A stretch of DNA of 64,000 nt from Ailurus styani (GCA_002007465.1 LNAC01000108.1:2973550-3037549); one strand, 5' to 3'; counted from the stretch's first letter, positions 12,469 through 25,799 are shown. The notes: a model not told the origin generated them from the letters alone. Made by a program: numbers and translations.

Positions 12469-12669
12469 GGGTGCCTGGGTGGCTCAGTGGGTTAAAGCCT
12501 CTGCTTTCGGCTCAGGTCATGATCTCAGCGTCCTGGGATCGAGGCCCGCATCGGGCTCTCTGCTCAGCAGGGAGCCTGCTTCCTCCTCTCCCTGTCTCTC
12601 TGCCTGCCTCTCTGCCTACTTGTGATCTCTCTCTCTGTGTCAAATAAATAAATAAAATCTAAAAAAAAA
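12469..12669 (+). mobile_element. Young carnivore SINE in Tigger, plus orientation
   Basis: Near-consensus full-length copy (head ggtgcctgggtggctcagtg; CT-rich block; tail caaataaataaataaaatct plus A-run). It is flanked by aaatcataag on both sides. Confidence 0.95.
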
Positions 12670-13442
12670 ATCATAAGAAAGAGAAAATACATTTATAGAA
12701 CTGTACTATATTTATTGATACTGTAAGTTTATGTTGTTTACAAGACAAATCATCTGTCAGTACCCATATCCATATCCTATTATATGATACAAACACCGTA
12801 GATATTGTATGTTTTACTAACATTAGACATCAAAAATGAAAAGAATGTGAAAAAGACATTCATATTTATTTACAGGTATAATGATTCATGCATTGATAAT
12901 GAAGAAACAGCAATATGATTGCTTCATGGTAGCCTCGCCTATACACAATGAATGAATCATTATAAAATTTTTGTGGCATACAGTATCACAGTCATATTCA
13001 TAATACAGTATTGGACACACTGTTACATTTTTAAAAATCCACTTACCTATGATGATAAGCTGAAATGCAGTTTCTCCAGTTACAAGAGAGAGAAAGGCAT
13101 ACTGTACAACAATGTAATTCTTTGAAAGCAAAGTTATAAAACAGTGAGGAAAATGAACACGTTACTAATTGTATATTAAACATCACTGGTCATATGCCTC
13201 CATAAGGATAGGCCATCCACTTCCACACAAGTCTTGCACGCAGAGTTCTACGTGACAAATACTTAGGTGATGATGGTGATAATGACACAAAAATCAAGCA
13301 TATGATTTCATTCCAAAAATATCTACGACAAGAAGGAGAGAGAAGATTCTCTCCTGTCTTACAGTTAATAGATGTTCACATGAAGACACACACATGCACA
13401 CAACAGGTCAGCTTATTAACTATGTATCATGATGATTATTTG

Positions 13443-15456
13443 TTATTCATGAAGTGGAAGTGGATCATCATAAAGGGCTTCATCTTCATGGCCTTCATGT
13501 TGAGTAGGCTGGAGAGAGGAGCGGGAGGAGGAGGAGGGGTTGGTCTGCTGTCTCAGAGGTGGCAGAGATGGAAGGGGTGGAGGAGGTGGAATGGGATGCA
13601 GGAGAGACGGGCACGCTCTGGGCAACTTTGTGGAAACACATAGTAATTTCTGTCTAAGCCTTTTTTTGCCTTTTCATGTCTCTAAAAATGTTTCTGTATG
13701 GTACCAATCCTTCTTCCACCCTTCGCTTTGGTTTCAGTGCCGGGATCATAGAAGGATCCATGTCATAAAAGAAGTCAAAAGCCGCCTTAAATAATCGAGC
13801 CCTTCTGCCAGATTGTCTAATGTCTGTTGATTTTTGGCACTGCTTCTTCTATGTCTTCCTCATTGTCTGGACCTGGTTTGGAAGTATTCATCTGCATCGA
13901 GTCATCTTCTGTTAATTCTTCCGGTGTGGTGTCTTGAATTTCTCCAAGATCTACATGTTTAAATCCTTTACCCCTCACCTTTTTTTTTGCCATATTCGCA
14001 ATCTTTTTTTTAAATATTTTATTTATTTACTTGAAAGAGGGAGCGAGAGAGAGCATAAGCAGGGGGAGAGAGGAGAGAGAGAAGAAGACTCCCCGCTGAG
14101 CAGGGATCCTGATGCAGGGCTCAGTCCCAGGACCTGAGTTGAAGGCAGATGCTTAACCTAAGGAGCCACACATGTGCCCCTGCCATATTCACAATCTTTT
14201 TCAAGATTTCCTTGACTGGCTCTCTTGTAAATCTTGTGAAGTTATATAAAACATCTGGACACAGTTTTCTCCACCAGGAATTTATTGTTTCAGGTTTGAT
14301 GGCGTTCATGGCTTTTCAGTAACAGGGATCTATAGTGATGTAACCCCTTCCAGACTTCCATGACATTCTCTTCCTTGGGGCTCTCTTCCCTAGCACTGAC
14401 AATTCTTTCTGTAGGGTACCATGTGTAATCAGCCTTAAAGGTCCTTATGACTCCCTGATGTAGAGGCTGAATTCAAGATGTTGTGTTTGGTGGCAAGTAC
14501 ACCCCTCGAATGCCTTTGGCACGAACTCATGGGGTTTGGGTGACCAGGGGCATTGTCCAATATAAAAAAAACTTTAAAAAGGCAGTCCTACTGGCAAGAC
14601 ACTTCCTGACAATACATCAATGAAACCAATTCAGAAAAGGTGTTCTCATTGTCCATGCTTTCTTATTATACAATGAAAAGACTAGCAACCAGGGTTTATC
14701 TTTTTCCTTCAAGGCTCAGGGGTTAGCAGCTTTATATAGGAAGGCAGTCCTGATCACAAACCTAACTGCATTTGCACAAAACAGCAGAGTTGACCTATCC
14801 CTTTCTGCCTTAAATCCTGGTGCTTGCTTCACTTTCTTACTAATAAATGTCCTTCATGGATTTTTCCCCCCAGAATAGAGCACTTTCATCTACATTAAAA
14901 ACCTGTTCAGACAGATACCGTTTCTTCTCAATGGTTTTCCTAATGGCATCTGGAAACTTGTCTGCTGCCTCTTGGTTGGCAGACGCTGCTTCTCCTTTTA
15001 TCTTGACATTTTTAGAGCCAAACCTCTTCCTAAAATTATCAAACCATCCTTTGCTGGCATTAAAATCTCCAACTTAAGATCCTTCACCTTTCTTTTGCTT
15101 CGAGTTGTCATATAATGACTTCACTTTTTTCAAATCATATTAGAGTCTATAGGTACAACTTTCTTACAGCAATCCTGCACCCACATAAAAGCTGCATTTT
15201 CAATATAAGATAAAAAGGTACTTTGCAAGAAATGCAAGTTTTTTGTGCTTGCTGGCACAGCTGCAGCAATGGCTTCACAAATTTCCTTTCCTTTTTTTTT
15301 CTTTACAAGAGTATTTACAGTGGATTCATTTATCTTGAAATGGAGGGCAACTGTAGCGGCAGACCTCAATCTACAGTACATATCAAGCAATTCAACTTTT
15401 TCTTGTAATGTCGTGACTTTGCTTCTGGGGAGCTCTTCCAGCATCACTAGTGGCAT
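13443..15456 (-). pseudogene. Decayed Tigger transposase
   Basis: The longest intact piece is 15130-15456 (108 codons). It carries a CENP-B/pogo-type N-terminal helix-turn-helix signature (LQEKVELLDMYCRL then KINESTVNTLV). Further in-family fragments follow on the same strand in other frames, for example FNASKGWFDNFRKRFG near 15000-15060 and ETINSWWRKLCPDV near 14250-14290. Stops and frameshifts are frequent, and a SINE (14008-14180) splits it. It would have bound the transposon ends and cut DNA with a DDE domain; it is not functional now. Confidence 0.8.
14008..14180 (-). mobile_element. Carnivore SINE in the Tigger transposase, minus orientation
   Basis: Flanked by tgccatattcgcaatctttt (from 13988) and tgccatattcacaatctttt (from 14181), one mismatch in 20. 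It splits the decayed transposase. Confidence 0.94.
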
Positions 15457-15616
15457 TTCATATAGGTCCCCTGGTGATATTCAAAACTTACAGTATTGCC
15501 CTAAACACAAGAAATACACAAGAACCACGAGAGATCACTTTTTACTGCAATACCCAATCTACTGGAGAGACCAATTTCTCACTCAGAGATGACTAGCGTC
15601 AATCACATGTTGCTTT

Positions 15617-16125
15617 TTAAAACTTGAAGTAGAGGGCGCCTGGGTGGCTCAGTGGGTTAAAGCCTCTGCCTTCGGCTCAGGTCATGATCTCAGGGTCCTG
15701 GAATCGAGGCCCGCGTCGGGCTCTCTGCTCGGCAGAGAGCCTGCTTCCTCCTCTCTCTCTGCCTGCCTCTCTGCCTATTTGTGATCTCTCTCTCTCTCTG
15801 TCAAATAAATAAATAAATAAAATATTAAAAAAAAATAATAAAATAAAACTTGAAGTAGAGTTGACACGCAATGTTACATCTGTTTCAGGTGTGCAACATA
15901 GCAATTCCACAACTCTATACTTATGCTGCGCTCACCACAAGGGTAGCTACTATCCATCACCATACAACGCTATTACAATACTATTGATTATATTCCCTAT
16001 ACTGTACCTTTCATCCCCTTGACTTATTCATTCCATACCTGAAGCCTCTACCTCCCACTCCCCTCTACCCATTTTACCCATCCGCACACCTTTTTCTCCT
16101 CTGGTAACCACCAGTTTACTTTACG
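15617..16125. mobile_element. LINE-1 fragment inserted in Tigger
   Basis: Sequence such as caggtgtgcaacatagcaat and atattccctatactgtacct is a familiar L1-associated segment. It is bracketed by a diverged duplication, atcacatgttgctttttaa (15602-15620) and atcacatgctgttttaa (16126-16142), in Tigger sequence. A SINE later entered it at 15635-15844. Orientation was not resolved. Confidence 0.65.
15635..15844 (+). mobile_element. Young carnivore SINE nested in L1 nested in Tigger
   Basis: Consensus-like copy starting ggcgcctgggtggctcagtg. It is bracketed by the exact 16-base duplication aaaacttgaagtagag (15619-15634 and 15845-15860). This is the third level of nesting at this site. Confidence 0.96.
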
Positions 16126-16303
16126 ATCACATGCTGTTTTAAGCAGATACTTGGAGGTAGCTACAAAATTACTGGGGCAGTATAGTACGCATAGCTAATT
16201 TTATGCTGTTATGATTCATACTGCGTCTACCTTTGTTTACATTTCTCTGGTGTCACGAATGGTCTGTCAGTGTTTGAGTGAGTTTTGATTACTTTTAACT
16301 TTT

Positions 16304-16690
16304 TAAGAAGATTTTATTTATTCATTTGAGAGAGAGAGAGAGAGCCCACAAATGGGGGGAGGAGCAGAGGGAGAGGAAAGGGGAAGAAATCTCAAGCATA
16401 TGAGGAGCCTGGGCGGCTCAGTAGGTTAAGTGGCTGACTCTTGATTTCAGCTCAGGTCATGATCTCAGGGTCCTGGGATCAAGTCCCACGATGGGCTCCA
16501 CACTCAGGGGGGAGTCTGCCTGAGATTCTCTCCCTCTGCCCCTCCTCCCGTTTGCACTCTCTCTCTCTCTGTAAAATAAATAAATAAATCTTAAAAAAAA
16601 AAAGACTCCCAAGCAGACTTGACCCTGAGATCATGACCTGAGATAAAACCCAGAGTCAGTCACCCACTGCTGAGCCACCCAGGCACCCTA
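16304..16690 (-). mobile_element. SINE with a second SINE inserted in it
   Basis: A minus-orientation SINE (tail attttatttattcatttgag at the left; head end gagccacccaggcaccct at the right) is split by a plus-orientation SINE at about 16405-16603. The inner copy starts gaggagcctgggcggctcag and ends with an A-run. The break is bracketed by a short duplication (tctcaagca / ctcccaagca). Confidence 0.88.
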
Positions 16691-16691
16691 A

Positions 16692-16893
16692 GTTTTTTTT
16701 TTAAGATTTTATTTATTTATTTGACAGAGAGACAGAGAGATTACAAGTAGGCAGAGACGCAGGCACAGAGAGAGGAGGAAGCAGGCTCCCGGCTGAGCAG
16801 AGAGCCTGATGTGGGGCTCGATCCCAGGACCCTGAGATCATGACCTGAGCCGAAGGCAGAGGCTTTAACTCTCTGAGCCACCCAGGCACCATA
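16692..16893 (-). mobile_element. Carnivore SINE, minus orientation
   Basis: Reverse-complement SINE beginning with a T-run and ttttatttatttatttgaca and ending gagccacccaggcacc. The short flank ctaagtttt appears on both sides. Confidence 0.92.
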
Positions 16894-17000
16894 TCTAAGT
16901 TTTAATTTTTATAATAACTGTATGTATATCTTATGGTAGTAAATGATAAAATACACTAATGTCTACATATGTTTTATGACTACATGACATACCCAACTTT

Positions 17001-17191
17001 TAATTTTTTTTTAAAGATTTTATTTATTTATTTGACAGAGAGAGAGAGAGATCAGATTACAAGTAGGCAGAGAGGCAGGCGGAGAGAGAGGAGGAAACGG
17101 GCTCCCTGATGCGGGCCTCGATCCCAGGACCCTGAGATCATGACCTGAGCCGAAGGCAGAGGCTTTAACCCACTGAGCCACCCAGGTGCCC
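17001..17191 (-). mobile_element. Carnivore SINE, minus orientation
   Basis: Reverse-complement SINE with T-run, GA-rich body and head end gagccacccaggtgccc. It is flanked by taattttttt-like sequence on both sides, near the right end of Tigger. Confidence 0.92.
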
Positions 17192-17407
17192 TAATTTTTT
17201 TGATATGTCGAAGCTATGTGGTTTGTCTGCAAGTTTTTTCAAATGGGTACAAATCTCCAAAAAGTTTTCCAGTATATCTATTGGGGGAAAAATACATGTA
17301 TAAGTAGACTTATGCAGCTCAAATCGCGATGTTCAAGAGTCAACTATATGTCTTTTTTTTGATATATGACATTACTTGAAAATTGTGTAAAAAAATTCTT
17401 TTTTCTC

Positions 17408-17606
17408 AGGCGCCTGAGTGGCTCAGTTGGTTATGCAACTGTCTTTGGCTCAGGTCATGATCCTGGAGTCCCGGGATGGAGTCCCGCATTGGGCTCCCTG
17501 CTCAGCAGGGCTTCTGCTTCTCTCTCTGACCTTCCCCCTCTATGCACTCTCTCTCTCTCTTTCTCATTCTCAAATAAATAAATAAATAAAATCTTAAAAA
17601 AAAAAG
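17408..17606 (+). mobile_element. Carnivore SINE just outside Tigger, plus orientation
   Basis: Starts aggcgcctgagtggctcagt, with a CT-rich region and an aaataaataaataaataaaa tail. Moderately diverged. Confidence 0.9.
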
Positions 17607-17684
17607 TTAGTTTTTTTAAAAAATTCTTTTTCTACCTTCCCAGTAATTTCTCGGTTGTTTTATCTTTAAAATAGCATCTATCAA

Positions 17685-17721
17685 AATAAAATAAAATAAA
17701 ATAAAATAAAATAAAATAAAA
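17685..17721. repeat. (AAAAT)n pentanucleotide repeat
   Basis: About seven perfect AAAAT units, flanked on both sides by the same sequence aaaatagcatctatc. It may be the surviving tail of an inserted retroelement. Confidence 0.9.
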
Positions 17722-17737
17722 TAGCATCTATCTGGGG

Positions 17738-17840
17738 TGCCTGGCTGGCTCAGTCTGTAGAGCCTGTGACTCCTGATCTTATGGTTGTGAGTTCAAGCCC
17801 CATGTTGGGTGTAGAGATGTTTTTTTTTTTAAATAAGATC
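17738..17840 (+). mobile_element. Short, old SINE (tRNA-like part only)
   Basis: A roughly 100-base element starting ggggtgcctggctggctcag, then gttcaagccccatgttgggt. It lacks the CT-rich middle of the long SINEs. The same short type recurs at 53092 and 61197. Confidence 0.8.
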
Positions 17841-17854
17841 TTAAAATGAAGATA

Positions 17855-18050
17855 GGGTGCCTGGGTGGCTCAGTGGGTTAAAGCCTCTGCCTTTGGCTCA
17901 GGTCATGATCTCAGGGTCCTGGGATCGAGGCCCGCATCGGGCTCTCTGCTCAGCAGGGAGCCTGCTTCCTCCTCTCCCTGTCTCTTTGCCTGCCTCTCTG
18001 CCTACTTGTAATCTCTCTCTCTGTCAAATAAATAAATAAAATCTTTTAAA
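17855..18050 (+). mobile_element. Young carnivore SINE, plus orientation
   Basis: Near-consensus copy flanked by aaaatgaagata at 17843-17854 and 18051-18062. It sits directly behind the short SINE at 17738. Confidence 0.95.
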
Positions 18051-18696
18051 AAAATGAAGATAAAACAAAATAGCACCTATTCATTTCTCTTTTTCTGTGT
18101 GTCTGTTTCTGTCTCTGTCTCTCTCCTTTGCTCTCTTCTTTCCCTTCTCTCACACATAGCATCTTCCTTAGCTCATTCAAAACTCCTGGAAGAGGTCCTA
18201 TGGTGATCCAGTGTTAAAAGAAACAGTTGTATCCCTTCATATAATGCGGTTTTGACTATAGACCACAGACAACGATTCAAATACAGTCCCTCCCTCACTC
18301 TTTACCCCCTATAGGGCCAGCAGGGGGAGGCTACATGGTTTCACAAAAGGACTGTGGCAAAATTGGAAGACCAAATAATGAGTTAGGATTTAAACCTTCA
18401 GATGAGGGCAGTAATTTTTTTTTGGAGCCCTCTGAGATGAGAAATGGAGTCAACATACATCACTTCACAAAAGGACAGTGGTCAGGGACAACATCCAAAA
18501 CATTGCAACTGTAAAGGACATCAGAGCTCCACTAGTCCACTTGTCCATTGTACAGATGAAGAACCTGAGGCCCAGAGAGGGAAAGACATTTGCCTGGGTC
18601 CAAGAAAACTACTGCAAAGCTTAGACTAGAACCTGGGCATCCTAATTAAAAATTTCAAGCCTATTTGTTTGGTCAAAGCTGGTTGGAAGGACATTG

Positions 18697-18965
18697 TGTT
18701 ACTTTTCTATGCTGTACTAACAAATTACCACAAACTTGGCAGCTTAAAAGAATACATACAGTTCTGGGCACAACTTAGATGGGTGCTTTGCTCGGGGTCT
18801 CACAGCCAGCAATCAAGGTGTTGGCTAGGCTGCATTCTCATCAGATGTTCAACTAGGGAAGAGTTTGCTTCCAAGCTCCTTCACTTTGTGGGCAGAATTC
18901 GTTTCCTTATGACTGTAGGACTGAGGAGGCTGGATTTTTGCTGGCTGTTGGTTGGAGGTTGCCCA
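18697..18965 (-). mobile_element. MaLR/LTR-like old repeat, antisense
   Basis: Starts ttacttttctatgctgtact followed by aacaaattaccacaaactt and a typical ttctggg, resembling the reversed 3' end of MaLR-type LTRs. It is diverged, and the exact family is not certain. Confidence 0.5.
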
Positions 18966-19051
18966 CAGCTGAATCTGATTGTCTAGCTTGGTTCGAATGT
19001 CTGTCACTGGTCCAAAAACCACGATCAGGGGAACAAAATGGCCACTTAAGC

Positions 19052-19073
19052 AGGTGTGTGTGTGTGTGTGTGT
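19052..19073. repeat. (TG)n short microsatellite
   Basis: About eleven TG units upstream of the cyclin B1 pseudogene. Confidence 0.9.
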
Positions 19074-19414
19074 GAAGGAGCACTCTAATTCATGTCTTTC
19101 ATTTAATTCCATTGCACCAAACTGGGCAGCAGCAAATGGAGATGCCTCTTTTTGCCAGAGGCTTCCACCTGCCCCGAGAGCTGCTCTGGTCACTGCATTA
19201 TTATATCCAAACTTCACCAAGGCATGAAGCTGACCTGCCTCGTTCACTGTTGTATGTTCAGTACCTAGAACTATGCCAGGACTTTGAACTTGCTGCTCTC
19301 TCTGCCTGGAACTCTCTTCCTCCAAATGTCTGCCTAGTTTCCTTCCCCTCTCCCTTCGGTTCACCCTTGCAGTGAGGCCTTCCCTGGCCAACCCGTAAAA
19401 ATTACAAAACTTCC

Positions 19415-20856
<1,442 letters not shown>

Positions 20857-20870
20857 TTACCAAAATTCTC

Positions 20871-21904
20871 TACCCTGGCCCTTCTCCCCCCACCTGGGCT
20901 TGCTTTTCTCTACAACCCTTATCATCATCTGACCACTCTGTCTTATTCACTGATTGACAGACATCCTCAGATGGAAACCATGTAGAAGACAGTACTCGAA
21001 GGATTTCTATAGCTGTGTTGGAGAGTGTAGGAAAAACAACTAATAAAGATATAGAAAACAAATAATGGGAAAAGGGGGAATTATTAACTCCAGGAGAACA
21101 AAAATTATACAAGAAAGGAAGTATAATCATAGCTTGCATTTGGCTCAATAGTGGAAAGTATTATTGAATATAATGTATCTACTAGTGAGTTAACCTAAAG
21201 TAAGGATATGGCCACAGAAGAAAGTTGGGACTGGGTTGTATATTATGATGTCTATCAATTTCAGTCATTCTCTGGACACACCCACCCTGGGGTATCTTTC
21301 CACTCCTTTGGGGGCAGACTGCTCTTTGGACTTGACCAGCTGTCATCCTGGGGCTCCATAAAACTTTTCTTTTGTCTTAGATTTCCTTTTTGCTGGATCC
21401 CAAGTTTCCCCTTACTTTTTTAAATTTATCTCCTCATTATATCTTTTGGTGGCTTCCTAAGAAAGAAAGCATAGAAAAAAAACAAAAACAAAACTATGAC
21501 CTTGGATACCTAAAAACGTCTTTATTCTCCCTTCACACTTGTTAAATTGGTTATAGAATTCTAGGTTCAAAAGTTATTTTCCCTCAGAAGTTTGGAGGCA
21601 ATTCTCCCGTCTTCTGGCTCCCATTGCTATTCTAATTCCACGTCCTTGGGGCATGTCACTTCTTTTCTCTTCCTAAAAGAAAAAATAAGACAGCCATTTC
21701 CTCTTCTGCATCTGGATATTGTCAGATGGGAACGTGATGCTTGGAATCACTTCTATCCTTTTTCAACCATGAGGGGAAGGCCAAAGAAACCACAGACAAG
21801 ACAATGTGATGCCCCAGTGTCTTTGAAACACTGGGTTAACCATCTCAAAAACCAGCCTATCTAAAGACTCCTCAAAATGTGGGGTCGTAAGCTCACTATA
21901 CTTT
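20871..21904. other. Gene-free stretch between pseudogene and MER5A-like repeat
   Basis: No gene is seen. A segment around 21520-21680 resembles old L1-derived sequence, but too weakly to call. The remaining sequence looks unique. Confidence 0.5.
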
Positions 21905-22275
21905 AAGGACGAAAATGTGATCTGAGACCACTGGAACCAAGACCACCTGAGATCTTATTAGAAATGCAGACTCTCAAGCCTCACTCCTAACCCACCGAAT
22001 CAGGATCTGCATTTCTTTTAAATATTTTATTTATTTGTTTGACACAGAGAGAGAGATCACAAGTAGGCAGAGAGGCAGGCAGAGAGAGGAGGAAGCAGGC
22101 TCCCTTGCTCAGCAGGGAGCCGGATGCGGGGCTCCATCCCAGGACCCTGAGATCATGACCTGAGCCAAAGGCAGAGGCTTTAACCCACTGAGCCACCCAG
22201 GCGCCCCCAGGATCTGCATTTTAACAAAGTCCCCCCAGGACTGACATGATGTTCAAGTTGGAGAAGTACTGCTTT
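21905..22275 (+). mobile_element. MER5A-like hAT nonautonomous DNA element, split by a SINE
   Basis: Segments ttattagaaatgcagactct, aatcaggatctgcattt and attttaacaaagtcccccca follow the known MER5A-type pattern. The middle is interrupted by the SINE at 22015-22207. Confidence 0.7.
22015..22207 (-). mobile_element. Carnivore SINE, minus orientation
   Basis: Exact 14-base duplication caggatctgcattt at 22001-22014 and 22208-22221 flanks a reverse-complement SINE. It disrupts the MER5A-like element. Confidence 0.95.
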
Positions 22276-22409
22276 TAGCCATATTTAGCTATCTCCCTTC
22301 TTATTTATAGCCCAACATGTTTTAACTGATAGCATGGGTATAGCCAACAACCTTGAAGCCACAAGTCACAACCCTTGGCTCACTTTGATTCCAGCAACAG
22401 TTTCTGAGC

Positions 22410-22985
22410 TAAGAAGAATTCTGAAGATGCCCCTGCCTCTGAGATTCTCATCCTTGGGCTATTCCTCCAAATACTAATATAGCTACTGCTACGAAGGGAC
22501 TTTGCGGTTGGGATTAAGGCTACTAATCAGTTGGCTTTAAAACAGAGACATCATCCTGGCATATCTAACAGGGCCTAATGTATCACAGGAGCACTTACAA
22601 GTAGAAGAGGAAGTCGGAGAGATTCAGTGTGTGAGGGCTGAGCCTGACGTTGCTGGCTTTGAAAATGGAGGAAGGCAGCCACAAATCAGGAAATGCAGGC
22701 ATCCTCTGGAAGGTGAGAAAGACCCCCCACCTGACAGCCAGCAAGGAAGTGGGAACTTCAGTTCTACAATTCCATAGAACTGAGGTTCTGTGCCAACCAT
22801 CTGGGATGCGGATCCATTCCTAAAGCCTCCACAAAGGAGCAGAGTCCTGCCAACACTTTGATTTTGGTCTTGTGAGACTAAGCAGAAAACCAGCTGAGCC
22901 ACACTGTGTCTGGACTTCTGACTTCCAGAAATTGTGAGATAGTACAGTTTCCTGCTGTTTTAAGCTGCTAAGTCTGAAGTCATTT
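22410..22985 (+). mobile_element. MaLR-type LTR, plus orientation
   Basis: Contains tgctggctttgaaaatggag, gactctgccaacac-like text, cacactgtgtctggacttct and the LTR end motif ctgctgttttaagctgctaa. This is the usual series of ERVL-MaLR LTRs. Solo and non-coding. Confidence 0.65.
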
Positions 22986-22989
22986 TTTC

Positions 22990-25680
22990 TGGACGGTGCA
23001 GTTAGGGTGGACAGTTCTGCTAAGCCCGGACTTACCTCTACCTGGCAGCATCCCACTTCAAACCTACGATGTGTGTCTGCCTTTGTGCCTGCCTCGGGAC
23101 CTTCTCTGGCAACACAGGAGCCTACTTGGCACAAAGGAGACCAGAAGGGTGAAGAAGTTAACAGCCCTAAGGAAAACACTCAAACCGTGGATGATGAGGG
23201 CCAGTAGATAATTGCTTTAGTTGTAACCTTTTAATTCTGGGAGGCATTTGTACACTTCCTAGAAGGCAGACTCAAAGCTCCATTAGCTGTAGCAGCGGCC
23301 TCCCTAATGTACCCTTCCCTTTGTTTGCCTCTGCTTTCTTTTTTGTCCCATTCTCCGCAAATCCTTGCTCTTGCTTCCTACCTTCCAAGTGCCCACCCTG
23401 TTCCTAAGTCCCTTTATGAGTCTCAGCCTGAGATTGACAGGCAACCAGTAAAGTCGACTCAGTGAATTCATCTTGCTCAGAATGAAAGGTTAATTTACTG
23501 GAAGATTATTTCAGTGTTTCACACCGAAACCAGACCTCAAGAAAAACTGAAATCAGGGATCCAATACCACTAAGTTCCTTGTTCCTTCCCTAATGGTATT
23601 ATTTTTAGAGTGAAAGATGGAATCTACCCTCCACACCAGAGAGAAAAGTCCCAGAGAAGGATTGTAATTGATGACCCTTGGGTTGGTGTCCATGGTTGGT
23701 ATAGTGGGAAACAGGGCACTCTCACTGGTTCCTTGTGGGTCAGGATTCTAGCCCTGGGTCAAACCATATGGCTGGGCGGTGTGTCAGGGCCTCCAGGCCT
23801 GGCCAGTGGAAGCCACCATTATGTTGCAGGGCATTCCCAGAAACGGGGGAATGACCGAGAGATGGGGAAAGCTCCACTCATTTTCTAAAACCGTTACCAT
23901 CCACTCTCACTTCTCTTACTGATGTAGGAAACAAAGGCAGAAGGAAAGGTAGATAAAATTAAATGTCCTAGTAACCTACAGCCCATTGACAAATACTTGA
24001 AATAGGCAGATTACAACATTCCTCCAGGATCCTGCAAGTCTCCTTCAGCATATGAAAGTCCTTTTGGAACTTCCCTTAGCTTTACTTCTCCAACCCCAAG
24101 GTATATAATCACTGCCCCTCAAAATCCTGGGGCATCAGGGAGTGGCTCTTTCTGCCCATGGGTCCTGTCCCTATGCTTTAATAAAACCACCATTTTGCAC
24201 CAAAAACATGTTAAGAAGTCTTTCTTGGCCGTCGGTTCTGGACCCCATCAACACACAAAAACATTCCAAAAAAAAAAAAAAAACCCAAAAAACAAAAACT
24301 AGATCATTGCTTCCTCTTTCCTGATTCTTCTCAGCTTCCCTCACATGCTCTCCTCCCTCTGCCCAAAGCATAAATGCTGGTGTTCCTGAAAGTTCCATCC
24401 TTATTCTTCTTCTCTTCCCTTTCTTACGCATTTCCAGAGTCATCTAATTCCATGGTAGACGTCATGGTCTCCTCCCCAACATTTAATCCTCTCCAAATAT
24501 TTAATCTAATCTAGTCACGGTAGTTCCATCCTCCTTGGCAACAACTGTTTGGAATGAACAGGACTTAATCAGGTCAAACCGGTGAGATTTAAGGAGAAGT
24601 TGCTTAGGACTTCTAGGAAAGAGAAATCAGTCTTACTGTTGCCTGTTGGATGGGAAAGGGGAGCCTGCTGCCTCAGTTGCCCCCACAGTCATTCTGTGAC
24701 ATGAGGGGAGCCAGTTTCAGTATGAAGTCAATGGTGGGCACAGCAGAGCAGTGAGACGGAAGTGTCTCGGGTTCCTAATGACATTGTTGAACCAGGGAAT
24801 CTACTCACTCTGCCCTACCACTGGATTTCCTGCATTGTGAGGTGATACATTTCCATATTGCATAAGCCAGTCTGAATCAGGTGTCTGCTGCTTAGAGATG
24901 AAGGCATCCTACTTAATTCACACTTACTACTACGAATTCTCTCAAACTCGCTTTCCTGGGCTCCAGACCTACCCACATTTCCCAACTTTGCTCCTCCTCT
25001 TCCTGGTTTTCCTACAATTCTTTCACGTAAAAAGGAAGACTCAGGTGCCTACTATTATGCCAAGCTCTGCTGTAGAAACTGCAGCTAGAGCAGTTGCTGA
25101 AACGAGACTGCCGTCCTCACGGACCAGTGAAGGAGGCAGATGATAAACAAAACTACTTTCTGGATAAAGGAAATAACGAATAATGCACAGTAGGAACTCA
25201 GTGTTGAGTGAAAAAGTTACCATTGCCTCTAGACTATCAGACCAGAGACTGTTACTCAGGCAGCAGACAGCGTGGGGCCTGAGTGTCTGACCCTGCTCTT
25301 GCAGCCCTCCCTTGGAACCTAGAAGGGTAAATAGCCACCCAGGGCCTCCCCTCTGGAGCTGAGTCCAGAAAGAATGTGAACGTGGACTGAGTGCTAATTT
25401 TGTCAGGCCCTGTATAAAGGGCTTTTGGGTGACTCTCTCACGTAGTCCTCACCGATTCTAGGAATTCGTCCAAGGACAAACAGCTCTGGAAAACAGGCCT
25501 GAGACCCAGCGTTCTGGCCAGTGACAAGAGCTCCCTCCAGCCAGTCCTGACCCTTGGGTTTAGGCCGGGTCCCGTGTGACTTTGTGCAAGGCACCGTCTC
25601 CCTCGTCTTTCCACGCTCCAGCGCGTGTCTGCAGCGTCTGACCCCTGGGTTTCCCTGGCGCCACAAGCTTCAGAGGGTGC
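22990..25680. other. Gene-free stretch upstream of MANEAL
   Basis: I see no gene. A-rich run at 24269-24283; probable old L2/MIR-like scraps near 25030-25150. GC content and CpG rise toward 25680 as the MANEAL promoter is approached. Confidence 0.55.
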
Positions 25681-25799
25681 CTGGGGTGTGAGACGGGGTC
25701 CGAGGGATGGGGGGCCGAATGTAAAGAAGGGAGGTCCCTGAGATCAGTACGGAGGCTGTGAAGTCAGGAAAGACGGATGAGCGGGTAAGGAGATCCCTG

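Larger units (their letters stand above)
12036..17346 (-). mobile_element. Tigger-type (pogo/Tc1-mariner) DNA transposon with nested insertions
   Basis: The left terminal inverted repeat begins cagtcaacccttgaacatg at 12036 and the right one ends tgttcaagagtcaacta at 17330-17346. They are near reverse complements of each other. A TA target dinucleotide flanks both ends (12034-12035 and 17347-17348), as expected for this superfamily. Transposase-like sequence runs on the minus strand at about 13.4-15.5 kb. About half the span is later insertions: SINEs at 12170, 12469, 14008, 15635, about 16304-16690, 16692 and 17001, and an L1 piece at 15617-16125. The family name is from memory of the Tigger1/2 consensus. 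Confidence 0.85.

Noticed and set aside
17738..17840. tRNA-like segment with A/B-box-like sequence
   Set aside because: It is the tRNA-derived head of a SINE; no cloverleaf or complete tRNA could be drawn, so no tRNA gene is called.
22820..23179. 119-codon minus-strand frame
   Set aside because: It overlaps a MaLR-type LTR in antisense and shows no protein family features.
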